This document shows positions 15,985-23,921 of a DNA stretch of 35,251 nt, in pieces (the stretch's first letter is position 1; the number at the start of each line of letters is the position of its first letter). The DNA lies in the NCBI GenBank assembly GCA_028820495.1, contig JAPPIX010000146.1, forward strand, positions 1 through 35,251. The letters run 5' to 3'. This stretch comes from Gammaproteobacteria bacterium (GTDB lineage Bacteria; Pseudomonadota; Gammaproteobacteria; Pseudomonadales; Azotimanducaceae). The notes under the pieces were generated by a model, which did not search any database, was not told the DNA's origin, and worked only from the letters and a program-made list of their open reading frames with translations. The position numbers and the translations under genes are program-made.

Positions 15985-18114
15985 TTATGTGGAAGGGAAC
16001 ACCCGCACCGGTATGCCATCGAGGTGGCAGGCGCCGGATACCTGTTCCCAATCGCTCGAGTCACTTGAAGCGAGAACATTGATGTTGGCCCCGGCTTGGC
16101 TGTTCGCTAGGTTCCAGCTACCGTTGTGACCCCAACCATGGGGATAGCAGACTGAGCCGGCAACGACATCCGGGGTCACCTCGGCGAGCACCGTCACCGT
16201 TCCTGACTTGGAGCTAACCGTCACTTCTTGGCCGGTTTCGATGCCCCGGCTGGCCGCATCGTCTGGATGCATCAGCAGGGTCGGGGTATCTGAGCGCACC
16301 AATCGATGCACGTTGTGCATCCAGGAATTGAGAGACTTGAGCATTCGCCGACCGAACAGGAGCAACTCCTCCGTTCCTTTCGCCGGTGCGGGATGGGCGG
16401 CCAACCGCTCAATTTCCTGGCCAACCACCTTGCCCCAAACTTTGGGCTTGCCGTCTTTAAATGCGATTCGCTCCCACGAGCCTTCCGCATCGACATTCGC
16501 TGCCAGCGCTATGCCATGGGGGTGGTCCTTTAGCTTTTCCAGCGTCAGGCCGTCGTCGCGTTGCGCAAATTGCATCGCAACTAAATCCATCGGGTGCGTC
16601 TTTTCGTTCTGTCCGACCAAACCGCCGAGAATGGACGGGCCTCCCATGCGGACCGCTAGGTCATCAAGAATCCCGCATTCTAGGCGCGCCTCACCGACCG
16701 AAGGAATAACGGCATTGGAGTACTGCAGCCACGGCCGGGGTTTGTTGATCCAGAAGTCGTTGGTGTCGGCTCGCTCAAGAAAGGTGAGGCCTGGGAGAAT
16801 GTAGTCGGCGTACCGATTGGTTTCATTGACGTACAGGTCGATTGATGCCAACAAATCCAGATTCTCCAAGGCTTGCTCCAGCTTGGCGCCACCGGGCGCG
16901 GACAAAGCCGGGTTTCCGCAGGCAACAACCAATGCTCGAAGCTGGCCTTCGCCCGGGGTGAGAATGTCGTAGGCGAGCTCACCCGTGGGCGACATGCCCA
17001 TGGTCGAAGGAATGCCGGTTCTGGACTGGGATGAGCCATAAGGGGGAATCGGCCAATCTGCGGCGCCGCTGGCGATGACATTGCCGCCCGGTTGGCCAAA
17101 ATTGCCGGTTGCAAGGTTGAGGGCTTCAATCAGGACGTTCAACAGCGTGGTAAAGGTGCCTCGATTGGTGCCCACCCGGCCATAGCAGACCGCTCGCTCG
17201 GCCGCTGCAAACTCCAGTGCCAGTGATTCAATCCGTGCGGCAGGGATGCCGGTTCGGTCAGAGGCTTCGGCAAGCGTCACCCATTGCAGCGCATCCCTCA
17301 GTTCAGCCCAACCGGCCACTCTTTCCTTGAGAAGGGCTTCCTCTACCAGACCCTCGCCGGTCAGTACGCCGATCATCGCCGCCAACAGCCAGACGTCAGT
17401 GTCTGGCTTGATCGGACAATGCTCATAGCGCCGCGCGGTCTCCGTCCGGCGGGGGTCAACCACGACCACGGCTCCGCGCTTTGCAATGTCATCCAGCTTG
17501 ATTCTGAACAGCGGTTCGGTCACCAAGGAAAGCTGCGAAACCATCGGATTGGCACCCAGCATGAGCAGGAAGTCGGTGCGCTCGATGTCAGGAAAGGACT
17601 GGACCATCGGCGATCCGTAAACGAGTTCGCTGCCCAGTTGCTTGCCGATCGTGTCGACGTGCATGGCGCCGTAGATTTTTCCGGATAGACTCGCTGCAAA
17701 GCCCATTAGCGCCGTGGGCAAGTGGGTGGCGAAGGCGGTCGGATTGCCGGTGTAAACGGCGACGCTGCCGTTGCCGTAAGACGCATTGATCTGGCTGAGC
17801 CGGTGCGCGATGTCATCAAGCGCGGTGTCCCAGCCAACCGGTTCAAACTCACCGGGCATCCCGACCCGCTTTAGCGGCGTGGTGACGCGATCTTCATCGT
17901 AGGTGATTTGAACAATCGACGGGCCCTTGATGCAGATGTGCCCCTCAGCGGTGACGTGGTCGCGATCCGGGTCAATCTTGGTGACTCGACCGTTTTTGAC
18001 CGTCGCCACCATCCCGCACTGCGCCTCGCAGAGGCGGCAGAAGGTCACATGCTTGCCATCTGCACCCGGCTTCAAGCGGTTGGGCTGCGGATGCGCCAAT
18101 GCGGTTTCCGCCAT
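15985..18114 (-). CDS. Molybdopterin (bis-MGD) oxidoreductase, copy 1
   Basis: This 709-aa single-chain enzyme belongs to the DMSO-reductase/formate-dehydrogenase-like superfamily. The N-terminal [4Fe-4S] motif is C26-x2-C29-x3-C33-x27-C61, followed by KG (CIKG). Next are the molybdopterin-binding core with GANPMVSQ and DPRRTETA and a C-terminal cofactor-binding domain containing YPHGWGHNGSWNLANS. No Cys, Sec or Ser is evident at the usual molybdenum-ligand site. Instead Asp154 in MHVDTIGK aligns with an Asp in both paralogues in this window. There is no Tat signal, so it is probably cytoplasmic. It is the last gene of a minus-strand operon (SDR, VOC, membrane protein, this gene) and starts only 6 bases after the membrane-protein gene. 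Substrate and direction of reaction are unknown. Confidence 0.88.
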   Translation of the reverse strand: MAETALAHPQPNRLKPGADGKHVTFCRLCEAQCGMVATVKNGRVTKIDPDRDHVTAEGHICIKGPSIVQITYDEDRVTTPLKRVGMPGEFEPVGWDTALDDIAHRLSQINASYGNGSVAVYTGNPTAFATHLPTALMGFAASLSGKIYGAMHVDTIGKQLGSELVYGSPMVQSFPDIERTDFLLMLGANPMVSQLSLVTEPLFRIKLDDIAKRGAVVVVDPRRTETARRYEHCPIKPDTDVWLLAAMIGVLTGEGLVEEALLKERVAGWAELRDALQWVTLAEASDRTGIPAARIESLALEFAAAERAVCYGRVGTNRGTFTTLLNVLIEALNLATGNFGQPGGNVIASGAADWPIPPYGSSQSRTGIPSTMGMSPTGELAYDILTPGEGQLRALVVACGNPALSAPGGAKLEQALENLDLLASIDLYVNETNRYADYILPGLTFLERADTNDFWINKPRPWLQYSNAVIPSVGEARLECGILDDLAVRMGGPSILGGLVGQNEKTHPMDLVAMQFAQRDDGLTLEKLKDHPHGIALAANVDAEGSWERIAFKDGKPKVWGKVVGQEIERLAAHPAPAKGTEELLLFGRRMLKSLNSWMHNVHRLVRSDTPTLLMHPDDAASRGIETGQEVTVSSKSGTVTVLAEVTPDVVAGSVCYPHGWGHNGSWNLANSQAGANINVLASSDSSDWEQVSGACHLDGIPVRVFPST

Positions 18115-18120
18115 GCTCGT

Positions 18121-18531
18121 TCACCCCATAGAAATTTGCGAAGAGCTGGTTTCCTCGGGCTCAGTTTTCAGGAGAAACAGTGCCGTGGCAAAGAACACGA
18201 ACTCATAGCCAATCCCGGCCCAGAGCATGCCGGTCGCTCCATCCATGGCCATGTTGATGAGCCTTGTGACCAGAAACACTGAAACCACGACGATGGCTGG
18301 AGCGAGCCAAGCTTTGCCGCGGATAAAGTAAAGCAAGGCAAACACGCCGGAAACCGCCACGCCCGCCGTCATGTCGGTTTTCAGCATGTTCAGCCCAAAC
18401 AGGCCTTCCGCACTGACTTGGAAGAATGCCATGGCAACTTCGGGAAAAAACGTCCATTGGATCCAGTTTCGCACGATGTCGAGTATGAAAAGCCCCAACA
18501 GGACTTTGGCGAAAATCCGACCGTACTTCAT
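18121..18531 (-). CDS. Small integral membrane protein (four predicted TM helices)
   Basis: This 136-aa protein has four hydrophobic segments, at roughly 5-25, 55-75, 75-97 and 102-122, the second and third separated only by RGKAW. The C-terminus is short, acidic and polar (EPEETSSSQ). It begins MKYGRIFAKVLLG and has no cofactor-binding His pairs or Cys that stand out, so a haem or quinone role cannot be claimed. It sits between the VOC gene (30-base gap) and the molybdoenzyme gene (6-base gap) and is surely co-transcribed with them. It might be a membrane anchor or a transport or redox accessory for the pathway. I do not recognise the family. Confidence 0.75.
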   Translation of the reverse strand: MKYGRIFAKVLLGLFILDIVRNWIQWTFFPEVAMAFFQVSAEGLFGLNMLKTDMTAGVAVSGVFALLYFIRGKAWLAPAIVVVSVFLVTRLINMAMDGATGMLWAGIGYEFVFFATALFLLKTEPEETSSSQISMG

Positions 18532-18560
18532 ACCGTGCCAAGCCTCCCGCAGATTTCAGC

Positions 18561-19613
18561 CTACAGCACTTCGTGCAGGCCGTCCCAATGCCCGTCGTGG
18601 CAGGCGAATTCCATCATGGCGTTATCGTCATCGAAGAAGAACCCCATGGTCACCGGCCCCCAAGGCTCAGGCGAAGGAAACGTCATTGGCTCGTTGGTGG
18701 CTTGCTTCATTTTCGGTCGGAGATCAGCATAGAGTTGACGCACATTGGCCGGGCCTTCAATCCAGAACCACATCCGGTACCAAGCTGGCGTGTACCCTTC
18801 GGAGATCTCCTGTGGGGCGGTTTTCGGGTCTTGCCAATCGGTGATCGTGAAGTAGGCGGTTTCCTCGTCCTTGTTTACGCCTTTCAACAAGTACGATGTC
18901 GCGGTCGCGGCCCCATCAAACCCAAAAGCCTGACCGAACTCCGGGCCGGAGTGTTCAATGACGTGCTCGACCGTCATGCCGCAGCCGTCGCGATAGAAAT
19001 CGAGGGCCTTCTCGATATCCAGCGTATTGTGGTTAAGGGAAAACACCCGCAGCACTTTGCATCGATCAGCGGATGCTTCGCCGAGCTGAATGAACTCGAT
19101 GGGGTTCTTCAGCGGATCTCGCATGACGGCATACTTGATCTTGCCCAAGCCACCCCACTCAAACTCAGCAGGCGCGCTTAGGAACTCAACGCCCCCGGCT
19201 TGACCGCGCGCGTACAGTTCATCGAGGTTGTCCACCAGGAAGGTGACGTTGCGCAGGCCCGCGCCATTCATGGTCTTGAGTGGTTCGACGTTCTGGCCGG
19301 GTTCGAGGTGAAAGGTGATGAAGTCAATCAGCGCCGTGTCTTTTGACGCTTCTTCGCCGCAGAGGTAGTAAAAGGTCTCCATGTGCACTTCTTCACCCGA
19401 CTCCGAATCCACACGGATTTCCTGCTTGCCGGCGCCCAGATCCTCCATGCCCTGAAGGCTCTTTTCCCGATCCATCTGCTCAGTCGGCACCCGATAGCTC
19501 TGCAAACCCACAAAATTCGTATAGAAGGCAAGCAAGTCGGGATAGACGTGATCAGGTTGTTCCGTACTGATCGTCAGACACATGTGGTGAACTCGATCAA
19601 CTCTGATGGTCAT
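18561..19613 (-). CDS. VOC-superfamily (two-module glyoxalase/extradiol dioxygenase-fold) protein, copy 2
   Basis: This 350-aa protein is nearly identical in plan and most residues to the VOC protein at 462-1520. It has the same VDRVHHMCLT start, the PIEFIQL Glu-bearing strand closing module 1, VLRVFSLNHNT opening module 2 and MMEFACHDGHWD at the end. ATG 19611-19613 follows the same AAGGA ribosome site as copy 1. DNA similarity begins about 20 bases upstream of the start and covers the whole gene, so the two genes form inverted repeats of about 1.07 kb flanking roughly 17 kb. It is the second gene of the operon, 34 bases after the SDR. It is predicted to act on a pathway intermediate in the cytoplasm as a metal-dependent oxygenase, lyase or isomerase; which of these is unknown. 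Confidence 0.85.
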   Translation of the reverse strand: MTIRVDRVHHMCLTISTEQPDHVYPDLLAFYTNFVGLQSYRVPTEQMDREKSLQGMEDLGAGKQEIRVDSESGEEVHMETFYYLCGEEASKDTALIDFITFHLEPGQNVEPLKTMNGAGLRNVTFLVDNLDELYARGQAGGVEFLSAPAEFEWGGLGKIKYAVMRDPLKNPIEFIQLGEASADRCKVLRVFSLNHNTLDIEKALDFYRDGCGMTVEHVIEHSGPEFGQAFGFDGAATATSYLLKGVNKDEETAYFTITDWQDPKTAPQEISEGYTPAWYRMWFWIEGPANVRQLYADLRPKMKQATNEPMTFPSPEPWGPVTMGFFFDDDNAMMEFACHDGHWDGLHEVL

Positions 19614-19647
19614 TTGTTTTTCCTTGCTTTGATTCAAATCGGCCCCG

Positions 19648-20595
19648 CTAGGGAGACCAGCTCAGCCCAGTTGCCTGTTCGGACAAAGTCCAAAGCTGTG
19701 CGGCAACGTCCCTATCCAGGGCGTGCTCCTTGAGTTCCGTTTCGCCGATGATGCCGACCATGTTGCCTCTCTGAGTTGGGCCATAAAAGCGCTCGGGCTG
19801 CAAGTCGTTCTCCACCAAACACAGAACCTCCGGCCAGGATCCCTTTTCCGCTGACTGCGCCAAGGGGCTCATCAGCTTGAACAGGATTTTGGTCGGCAAG
19901 TTCGCTTCTTCCTGGCTGAGTTCGGTTCGGGCCGCGCCTGGATGGCAGACATGGACTTGGACCGAATCGCCTGAAGCACCGACCCGCCTTTGCAGTTCGT
20001 AGGCAAAGACCATCTGTTCAAGCTTGCTCGCGGAGTAGGCATTCATGGGGTTGTACTTGCCGTCCCAGTTCATGTCCTCAAAGGGAACGCGCTTGGTGCC
20101 CATTTGATAGCCCAGGCTGCCTACGACAACGATCCTGCCGCTTGACTGCTTGACCCGTTCGTACAGGAGCCCGCACAACAGGAAGTGACCATAGTGGTTG
20201 ACGCCAAGCTGGCTTTCGAAGCCGTCCGGGGTCAGTTCCTGCTTCGCCACCTGGGCGATGGCCGCGTTGCAGACCAATCCATCGATCTTCGCGACATCGG
20301 CGAGTATCCGTTGCGCGCCTTCACGGGTGCTGGCAAGGGCGCCAAGGTCCAACTCGACAAAGGTCAACTTGGCGCCATCGCCGAGTTCCCCCTTGATCGC
20401 GCCAATCGCCGCATTGGCCTTTTCGGCATTGCGGCAGGCCATGATCACTTGCGCACCATGCTTGGCCAGCAGCTTCGTTGCCTCAAAACCGGCGCCGGCG
20501 TTGGCGCCGGTGATCACATAGGTTCTGCCTTCCACCGACTGCATTCTCTCGGGGGTCCAACCCTGACTGCCAAACGGGTTTCCTTGTTGAGCCAT
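19648..20595 (-). CDS. Short-chain dehydrogenase/reductase (retinol-dehydrogenase/protochlorophyllide-reductase-like)
   Basis: This 315-aa protein has all classical SDR elements: the nucleotide-binding TGANAGAG (29-36), an NAA-type motif with Asn110 (CNAAIA), Ser160 in VVGSLGYQ, and the catalytic YSASK (Tyr187, Lys191). CRNAEKA after beta2, with Arg, favours NADP(H). The length and the GVNHYGHFLL segment place it near the retinol-dehydrogenase/WW-oxidoreductase-like extended SDRs, which oxidise or reduce hydrophobic alcohols and ketones. ATG 20593-20595 is preceded by AAGGAG (20605-20610) at 9 bases; the in-frame start codon 24 bases upstream lacks one. It is the first gene of the SDR-VOC-membrane protein-molybdoenzyme operon. 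Confidence 0.88.
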   Translation of the reverse strand: MAQQGNPFGSQGWTPERMQSVEGRTYVITGANAGAGFEATKLLAKHGAQVIMACRNAEKANAAIGAIKGELGDGAKLTFVELDLGALASTREGAQRILADVAKIDGLVCNAAIAQVAKQELTPDGFESQLGVNHYGHFLLCGLLYERVKQSSGRIVVVGSLGYQMGTKRVPFEDMNWDGKYNPMNAYSASKLEQMVFAYELQRRVGASGDSVQVHVCHPGAARTELSQEEANLPTKILFKLMSPLAQSAEKGSWPEVLCLVENDLQPERFYGPTQRGNMVGIIGETELKEHALDRDVAAQLWTLSEQATGLSWSP

Positions 20596-20778
20596 TTTTG
20601 TAGTCTCCTTCTTGAGCAAATGATGCCTAATTTAGGGCAAGGCTATTGTGCATCTCATGCAATCTTCACTGTCAAAGGTACATTTCACTTTGCTGCCCGC
20701 GAGCCACCCTTGGCGACCGAGGCGCGATTGTGCAGGACCCCATGCGCTCCTCCCGCGGGCTGTCCAACGCGTGAGCCA

Positions 20779-20874
20779 ACGGCGCTTCGCGCCGTCCGAG
20801 GGCAAGATGCCCTCGCTCCAAGGGTCCACGCCCGAACCCGGCGTGGCCCCCGGAGCGAGGGCATCTTGCCCTCG
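20779..20874. repeat. Clustered palindromic repeat (REP/MITE-like) in the SDR-cytochrome c intergenic region
   Basis: The 342-base gap 20596-20937 holds the SDR ribosome site and this structure. A hairpin CGGCGC-TTC-GCGCCG (20780-20794) is followed by 20797-20819, which is perfectly inverted at 20852-20874 (23 of 23 bases). Each 23-base arm also folds on itself (GAGGGC/GCCCTC, 5-base loop). Inside, CCACGCC (20826-20832) pairs with GGCGTGG (20840-20846). Four nested or adjacent hairpins within 96 bases suggest a mobile palindromic repeat. It could also end the transcript of the cytochrome c gene. No T-run follows it. Confidence 0.65.
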
Positions 20875-20937
20875 ATTGGGCTAGTGGAATGCTCTCTCCG
20901 TCAGGAGGATTCAAATTTGTTCCACGGAAGCTAGGCT

Positions 20938-21990
20938 TTATCCAACCCATGCTTCGACTATTTTTCCATTGACCACTCGGTATCGTGCCGTGCCGGGCAG
21001 CGTTAAGTCTTCACCATTCGCCAAACTGCCGCTGATTGAAATGCTCTTCACGTGGACCATGGATTGATCAGTGGCTTCGGTCTCAATGCCCTTCAGCTCG
21101 TGCCTGTAGTCGGGAATGAGCAACGCGATCTGGGAAACATAGGCCCAGTAGCCTGCCGGGCCCGTGACTTGGCGGTCGGGGAAGTGGAAGACCACGTCCG
21201 GATGCAGGATTTCATAGATCGCGTTCTTGTCGCGCCCATCCAGCCGCCGATAGAACGACGCCACCACTTCCTCCGGGGTTGTTGGCGGCGCCGCTTCGGC
21301 AACACCCCCCACAGTTGCCAAGTAGAGGCTGACATCAACGATATCTTGCTCGCTGGCTAAGCCAGCCATGCTGGCGCTCATTTGGCGGCCGAAGATGTCA
21401 TCTGCATGCGAACCGCGTATGCCGCCCTGGTAGTTGCGCAGTTGCTGGGCCAAGTAAACGTCAATCTGGCCCGCTAGGGGCGTCCCCTCAAGAGCCAAGT
21501 TGCCGACGCCGGCCTCACCGTGGCAAGCGAGGCACTGGTCTTGGTATATCTGGCTTCCCTTGGCCCAATCGCCGTCGAGCTGTGTCTCAAGAGGCGGCGC
21601 AGCCCGGAAGTTGGCGAGGTGTTGTGCAATCAATTGAATGTGGATGGCAGACAAGCTGTTCACCGCCAATTGCATCTGGCGACCGTAGAGGTCGTCGAAG
21701 GAACCACCTCGAGTGCCGTTCTGAAAGTGAGTCAACTGGCGAGCTATGTACTCGGCAGGCAAGCCGGCCAGCCGGGGGCCGTGCTTTGGAACAACGCCCT
21801 CACCCTGAATCCCGTGGCACGCGTGACATCCCCTCAACATGTAGAGTTGGGCGCCCGGAGACATCAACTGCGCCAACGCCGCCAAATCGGGCTGTTCCGG
21901 CGCTGGTTCCGGAGCCGGGTCCGCAGCATAGGCAAGCAATCCGAGGGTCTGAAGAACTGCAAAAAGGACGTGGGTTAGTTGAAGTTTCAT
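20938..21990 (-). CDS. Dihaem cytochrome c fused to an NTF2/SnoaL-like domain
   Basis: This 350-aa protein has a signal peptide (residues 1-22, ending AYA) and two class I cytochrome c domains with haem sites CHACH (55-59) and CLACH (153-157). Each is followed by a GRQM motif that can supply the axial Met (Met106 for the first), as in cytochrome c4. From about residue 240 a second fold begins (TPEEVVASFYRRLDGRDKNA, then LHPDVVFHFPDRQVTGP). It is typical of the NTF2/SnoaL-like alpha+beta cone used by ketosteroid isomerases, polyketide cyclases and dehydratases. The fusion is unusual. It suggests a periplasmic electron acceptor tied to a substrate-binding or isomerising domain, perhaps a partner of the FAD oxidase encoded upstream on the same strand. 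ATG 21988-21990 was chosen; AGAGG at 22001-22005 is a plausible ribosome site. Confidence 0.85.
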   Translation of the reverse strand: MKLQLTHVLFAVLQTLGLLAYAADPAPEPAPEQPDLAALAQLMSPGAQLYMLRGCHACHGIQGEGVVPKHGPRLAGLPAEYIARQLTHFQNGTRGGSFDDLYGRQMQLAVNSLSAIHIQLIAQHLANFRAAPPLETQLDGDWAKGSQIYQDQCLACHGEAGVGNLALEGTPLAGQIDVYLAQQLRNYQGGIRGSHADDIFGRQMSASMAGLASEQDIVDVSLYLATVGGVAEAAPPTTPEEVVASFYRRLDGRDKNAIYEILHPDVVFHFPDRQVTGPAGYWAYVSQIALLIPDYRHELKGIETEATDQSMVHVKSISISGSLANGEDLTLPGTARYRVVNGKIVEAWVG

Positions 21991-21996
21991 CTGCAA

Positions 21997-22156
21997 GGGG
22001 CCTCTGCCTTCGGAAGTCGCGAAAGCGAAAATTCGATCCCGCCGTCCCTTTGGACGGGCGATTGAGGAGAATATCGAGTCATATTTGACGAAATCGAACG
22101 TTCAAAGGGGCGGCGGGAGCGGATTTGCAGCCGTGAATTCCGGAGGCAGAGGCTCC
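21997..22156. repeat. Long imperfect inverted repeat overlapping the 3' end of the FAD oxidase gene
   Basis: The stretch from 21997 inward is the imperfect reverse complement of the stretch ending at 22156. Arms are about 60 bases with roughly three quarters of positions pairing. Two strong blocks are GCCTCTGCC[T/C][T/C]CGGAA at the outside and CCCGCCG[T/C]CCCTTTG nearer the centre, and the arms are offset by a 2-base bulge. The right arm contains the last codons and stop of the FAD oxidase gene, and the left arm abuts the cytochrome c start. In RNA it would form a long hairpin between the two genes and could attenuate or stabilise the transcript. Confidence 0.55.
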
Positions 22157-23703
22157 TGGCTCCGGACAAATCCGGGAAAAGTGTGAAACACGCCGCTAGG
22201 ATCGTGGCTTGTGTTTACCGCCTTCAAGCGTTGCCAATTGTCTGCGCTGTAGGATTTTTCGACCTGTTCGGGGTGCCTGAAGCAATCCACTTCATTGATG
22301 TAAAAGCCCTCAGCCAGCGGATCCAGCAAGTCCCCCATTCGACTTGCCCAGGCGGCCGTGCTCTCCTCATTGTCGTTAAACCACACGCCATAGAAACTCA
22401 TGGAACCCGAACCCGCACGGGCCATGGAATGGCACGCACCGTCCCTGTGCATATCGCGGCCATTGATCAGAAACGCCAAGTAGGCAGCATTGGCCGGTGA
22501 ATCCAGCAGCGTTTCGAGCACGGCATTCAGGGACTCCACCGGTTTGTCGCTCCAAACCGGTACGCACTTCTGATCGACAAAGGTGACTTCGCGGCCTTTC
22601 AACTCCTGATAGACGCTGATCAATCCCTTGCCCTCGTTGGTTGTGGTGGCGACTGAACGGCCAAAAACCTCATCACTGAAGGCGTCGTCGGTGATTTGCG
22701 CAGCGGCAGTTTGGGAATCTGCAAAAACGTAGCCCTCGATCAGGCAAACATGGCTGTCCGTCAAGCCCAAAGAGGCGGCTTCTTCCGGCGGCAGGAACAC
22801 CGCCCCTACCATGGGTGAAGGCACGACAATGGCGTGCAAGTGAACGCCCCCCATCTGCCTTTGGCCTATGGCCTGGGTCGCCCCCACCACCTCGTCAAGT
22901 TGGGAGAGGGGGAATATCTTAGTCGTAACACGCACGGCTTCGGGATCAGGGTGGCACTGCAGCTTCCACCGCGTGACGATGCCCGGAAACCCCGCGATGC
23001 CGCCCCGAGCGGCCCAGAACAGATCACTGTGCTTATCAGCCGATGCGATCAGGATTTCGCCATCCGCTGTGACCACTTCCACCGCCAGCACGTTGTGGCA
23101 GGCCATCCCCCAATCCTGCCAGCCGTAGCCGATGCCGCCGCCCATGATGTACCCGCCCATGCTCAGCGTGGCGCAGGTGGAAATCGGAAACGCCAGGTTG
23201 TGCGGCTTGAGCGCCATCAACAGGCTGTACGACCAGATAGAAGTCCCCACCCAGGCGCTGCTGCTTTGAGGATCCACTTCAACGTGCCGGAAGTCGTGCA
23301 TGTCCACCAACAGCGCATCGTTACGCATCCAGGACTCGTAGTAGTTGTGTCCGCCGGACTTGACACTGATCTTCAAGCCCTCATCGCGCGCGTATCGCAC
23401 CGCATCGGCAACCTGTTCGACCCTGTTTGGCCGGACGATCTTGACGGGTTTCCGCCTCGAAGCTGTGCCATGCCAGCTAAGCTGGGTGCGCCAGCTTTCG
23501 TAGTTTGAGTCCCCCCGGTCAATCTCGAGGCCCATATCGAGCGGGTCAGGCTGTTCTGGCGGCTTGGGCTCAGTGCAAGCTGACAGGGCGGGCAGCGCCA
23601 GGCCCGCGACACCAAGGCTCTTGAGCAAGTGCCTTCTTGAAGACTCGACACCACCCTCTGATTGGTCCGCCGAGTTATCTGAAACGGGCTCTTTTCGGTC
23701 CAA
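22102..23703 (-). CDS. Berberine-bridge-type FAD-linked oxidase, Tat-exported putative lipoprotein
   Basis: This protein of about 533 aa (539 if started at ATG 23721) has a PCMH-type FAD domain and a C-terminal berberine-bridge motif (YSADNWQRLKAVNTSHDPSG). KSGGHNY holds the His that normally carries 8alpha-histidyl FAD (His125, long-form numbering). STCATLSMGG holds a Cys (183) where bicovalent members attach the flavin C6, so FAD is probably doubly linked. The N-terminus has a twin-arginine motif SSRRHLLKSLG and a hydrophobic stretch ending in LSAC, a possible lipobox, pointing to folded export and membrane anchoring in the periplasm. TTG 23701-23703 lies 7 bases after AGGAGG (23711-23716) and is preferred; ATG 23721 has no such site. 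Such enzymes oxidise phenols, alcohols or amines. The next gene downstream encodes the cytochrome c, a possible electron acceptor. Confidence 0.85.
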   Translation of the reverse strand: MDRKEPVSDNSADQSEGGVESSRRHLLKSLGVAGLALPALSACTEPKPPEQPDPLDMGLEIDRGDSNYESWRTQLSWHGTASRRKPVKIVRPNRVEQVADAVRYARDEGLKISVKSGGHNYYESWMRNDALLVDMHDFRHVEVDPQSSSAWVGTSIWSYSLLMALKPHNLAFPISTCATLSMGGYIMGGGIGYGWQDWGMACHNVLAVEVVTADGEILIASADKHSDLFWAARGGIAGFPGIVTRWKLQCHPDPEAVRVTTKIFPLSQLDEVVGATQAIGQRQMGGVHLHAIVVPSPMVGAVFLPPEEAASLGLTDSHVCLIEGYVFADSQTAAAQITDDAFSDEVFGRSVATTTNEGKGLISVYQELKGREVTFVDQKCVPVWSDKPVESLNAVLETLLDSPANAAYLAFLINGRDMHRDGACHSMARAGSGSMSFYGVWFNDNEESTAAWASRMGDLLDPLAEGFYINEVDCFRHPEQVEKSYSADNWQRLKAVNTSHDPSGVFHTFPGFVRSQEPLPPEFTAANPLPPPL

Positions 23704-23921
23704 GGAAGCGCCTCCTCTCATCGCACCCTAGCACTTAAGGCTACCCGTCGCTTAGTGCCAACCGCCCCACGGAAAGGACAATCGCAACCCACAATCCACG
23801 CCTTTGAAAGCCCTGTCAATTTCGGCTAGATTCCAAAACCCGGTTGAGAAGCAAGCACCTAACGAGGCTATGCCTCAGATCGACGAGTGCGCGGTCGCCG
23901 GGCGCAACAGGCCGTAAGGCC

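Noticed and set aside
20640..20937. Short reading frames in both directions across the palindromic region
   Set aside because: They arise from the repeat structure, show no homology that I recognise, and differ in every frame.
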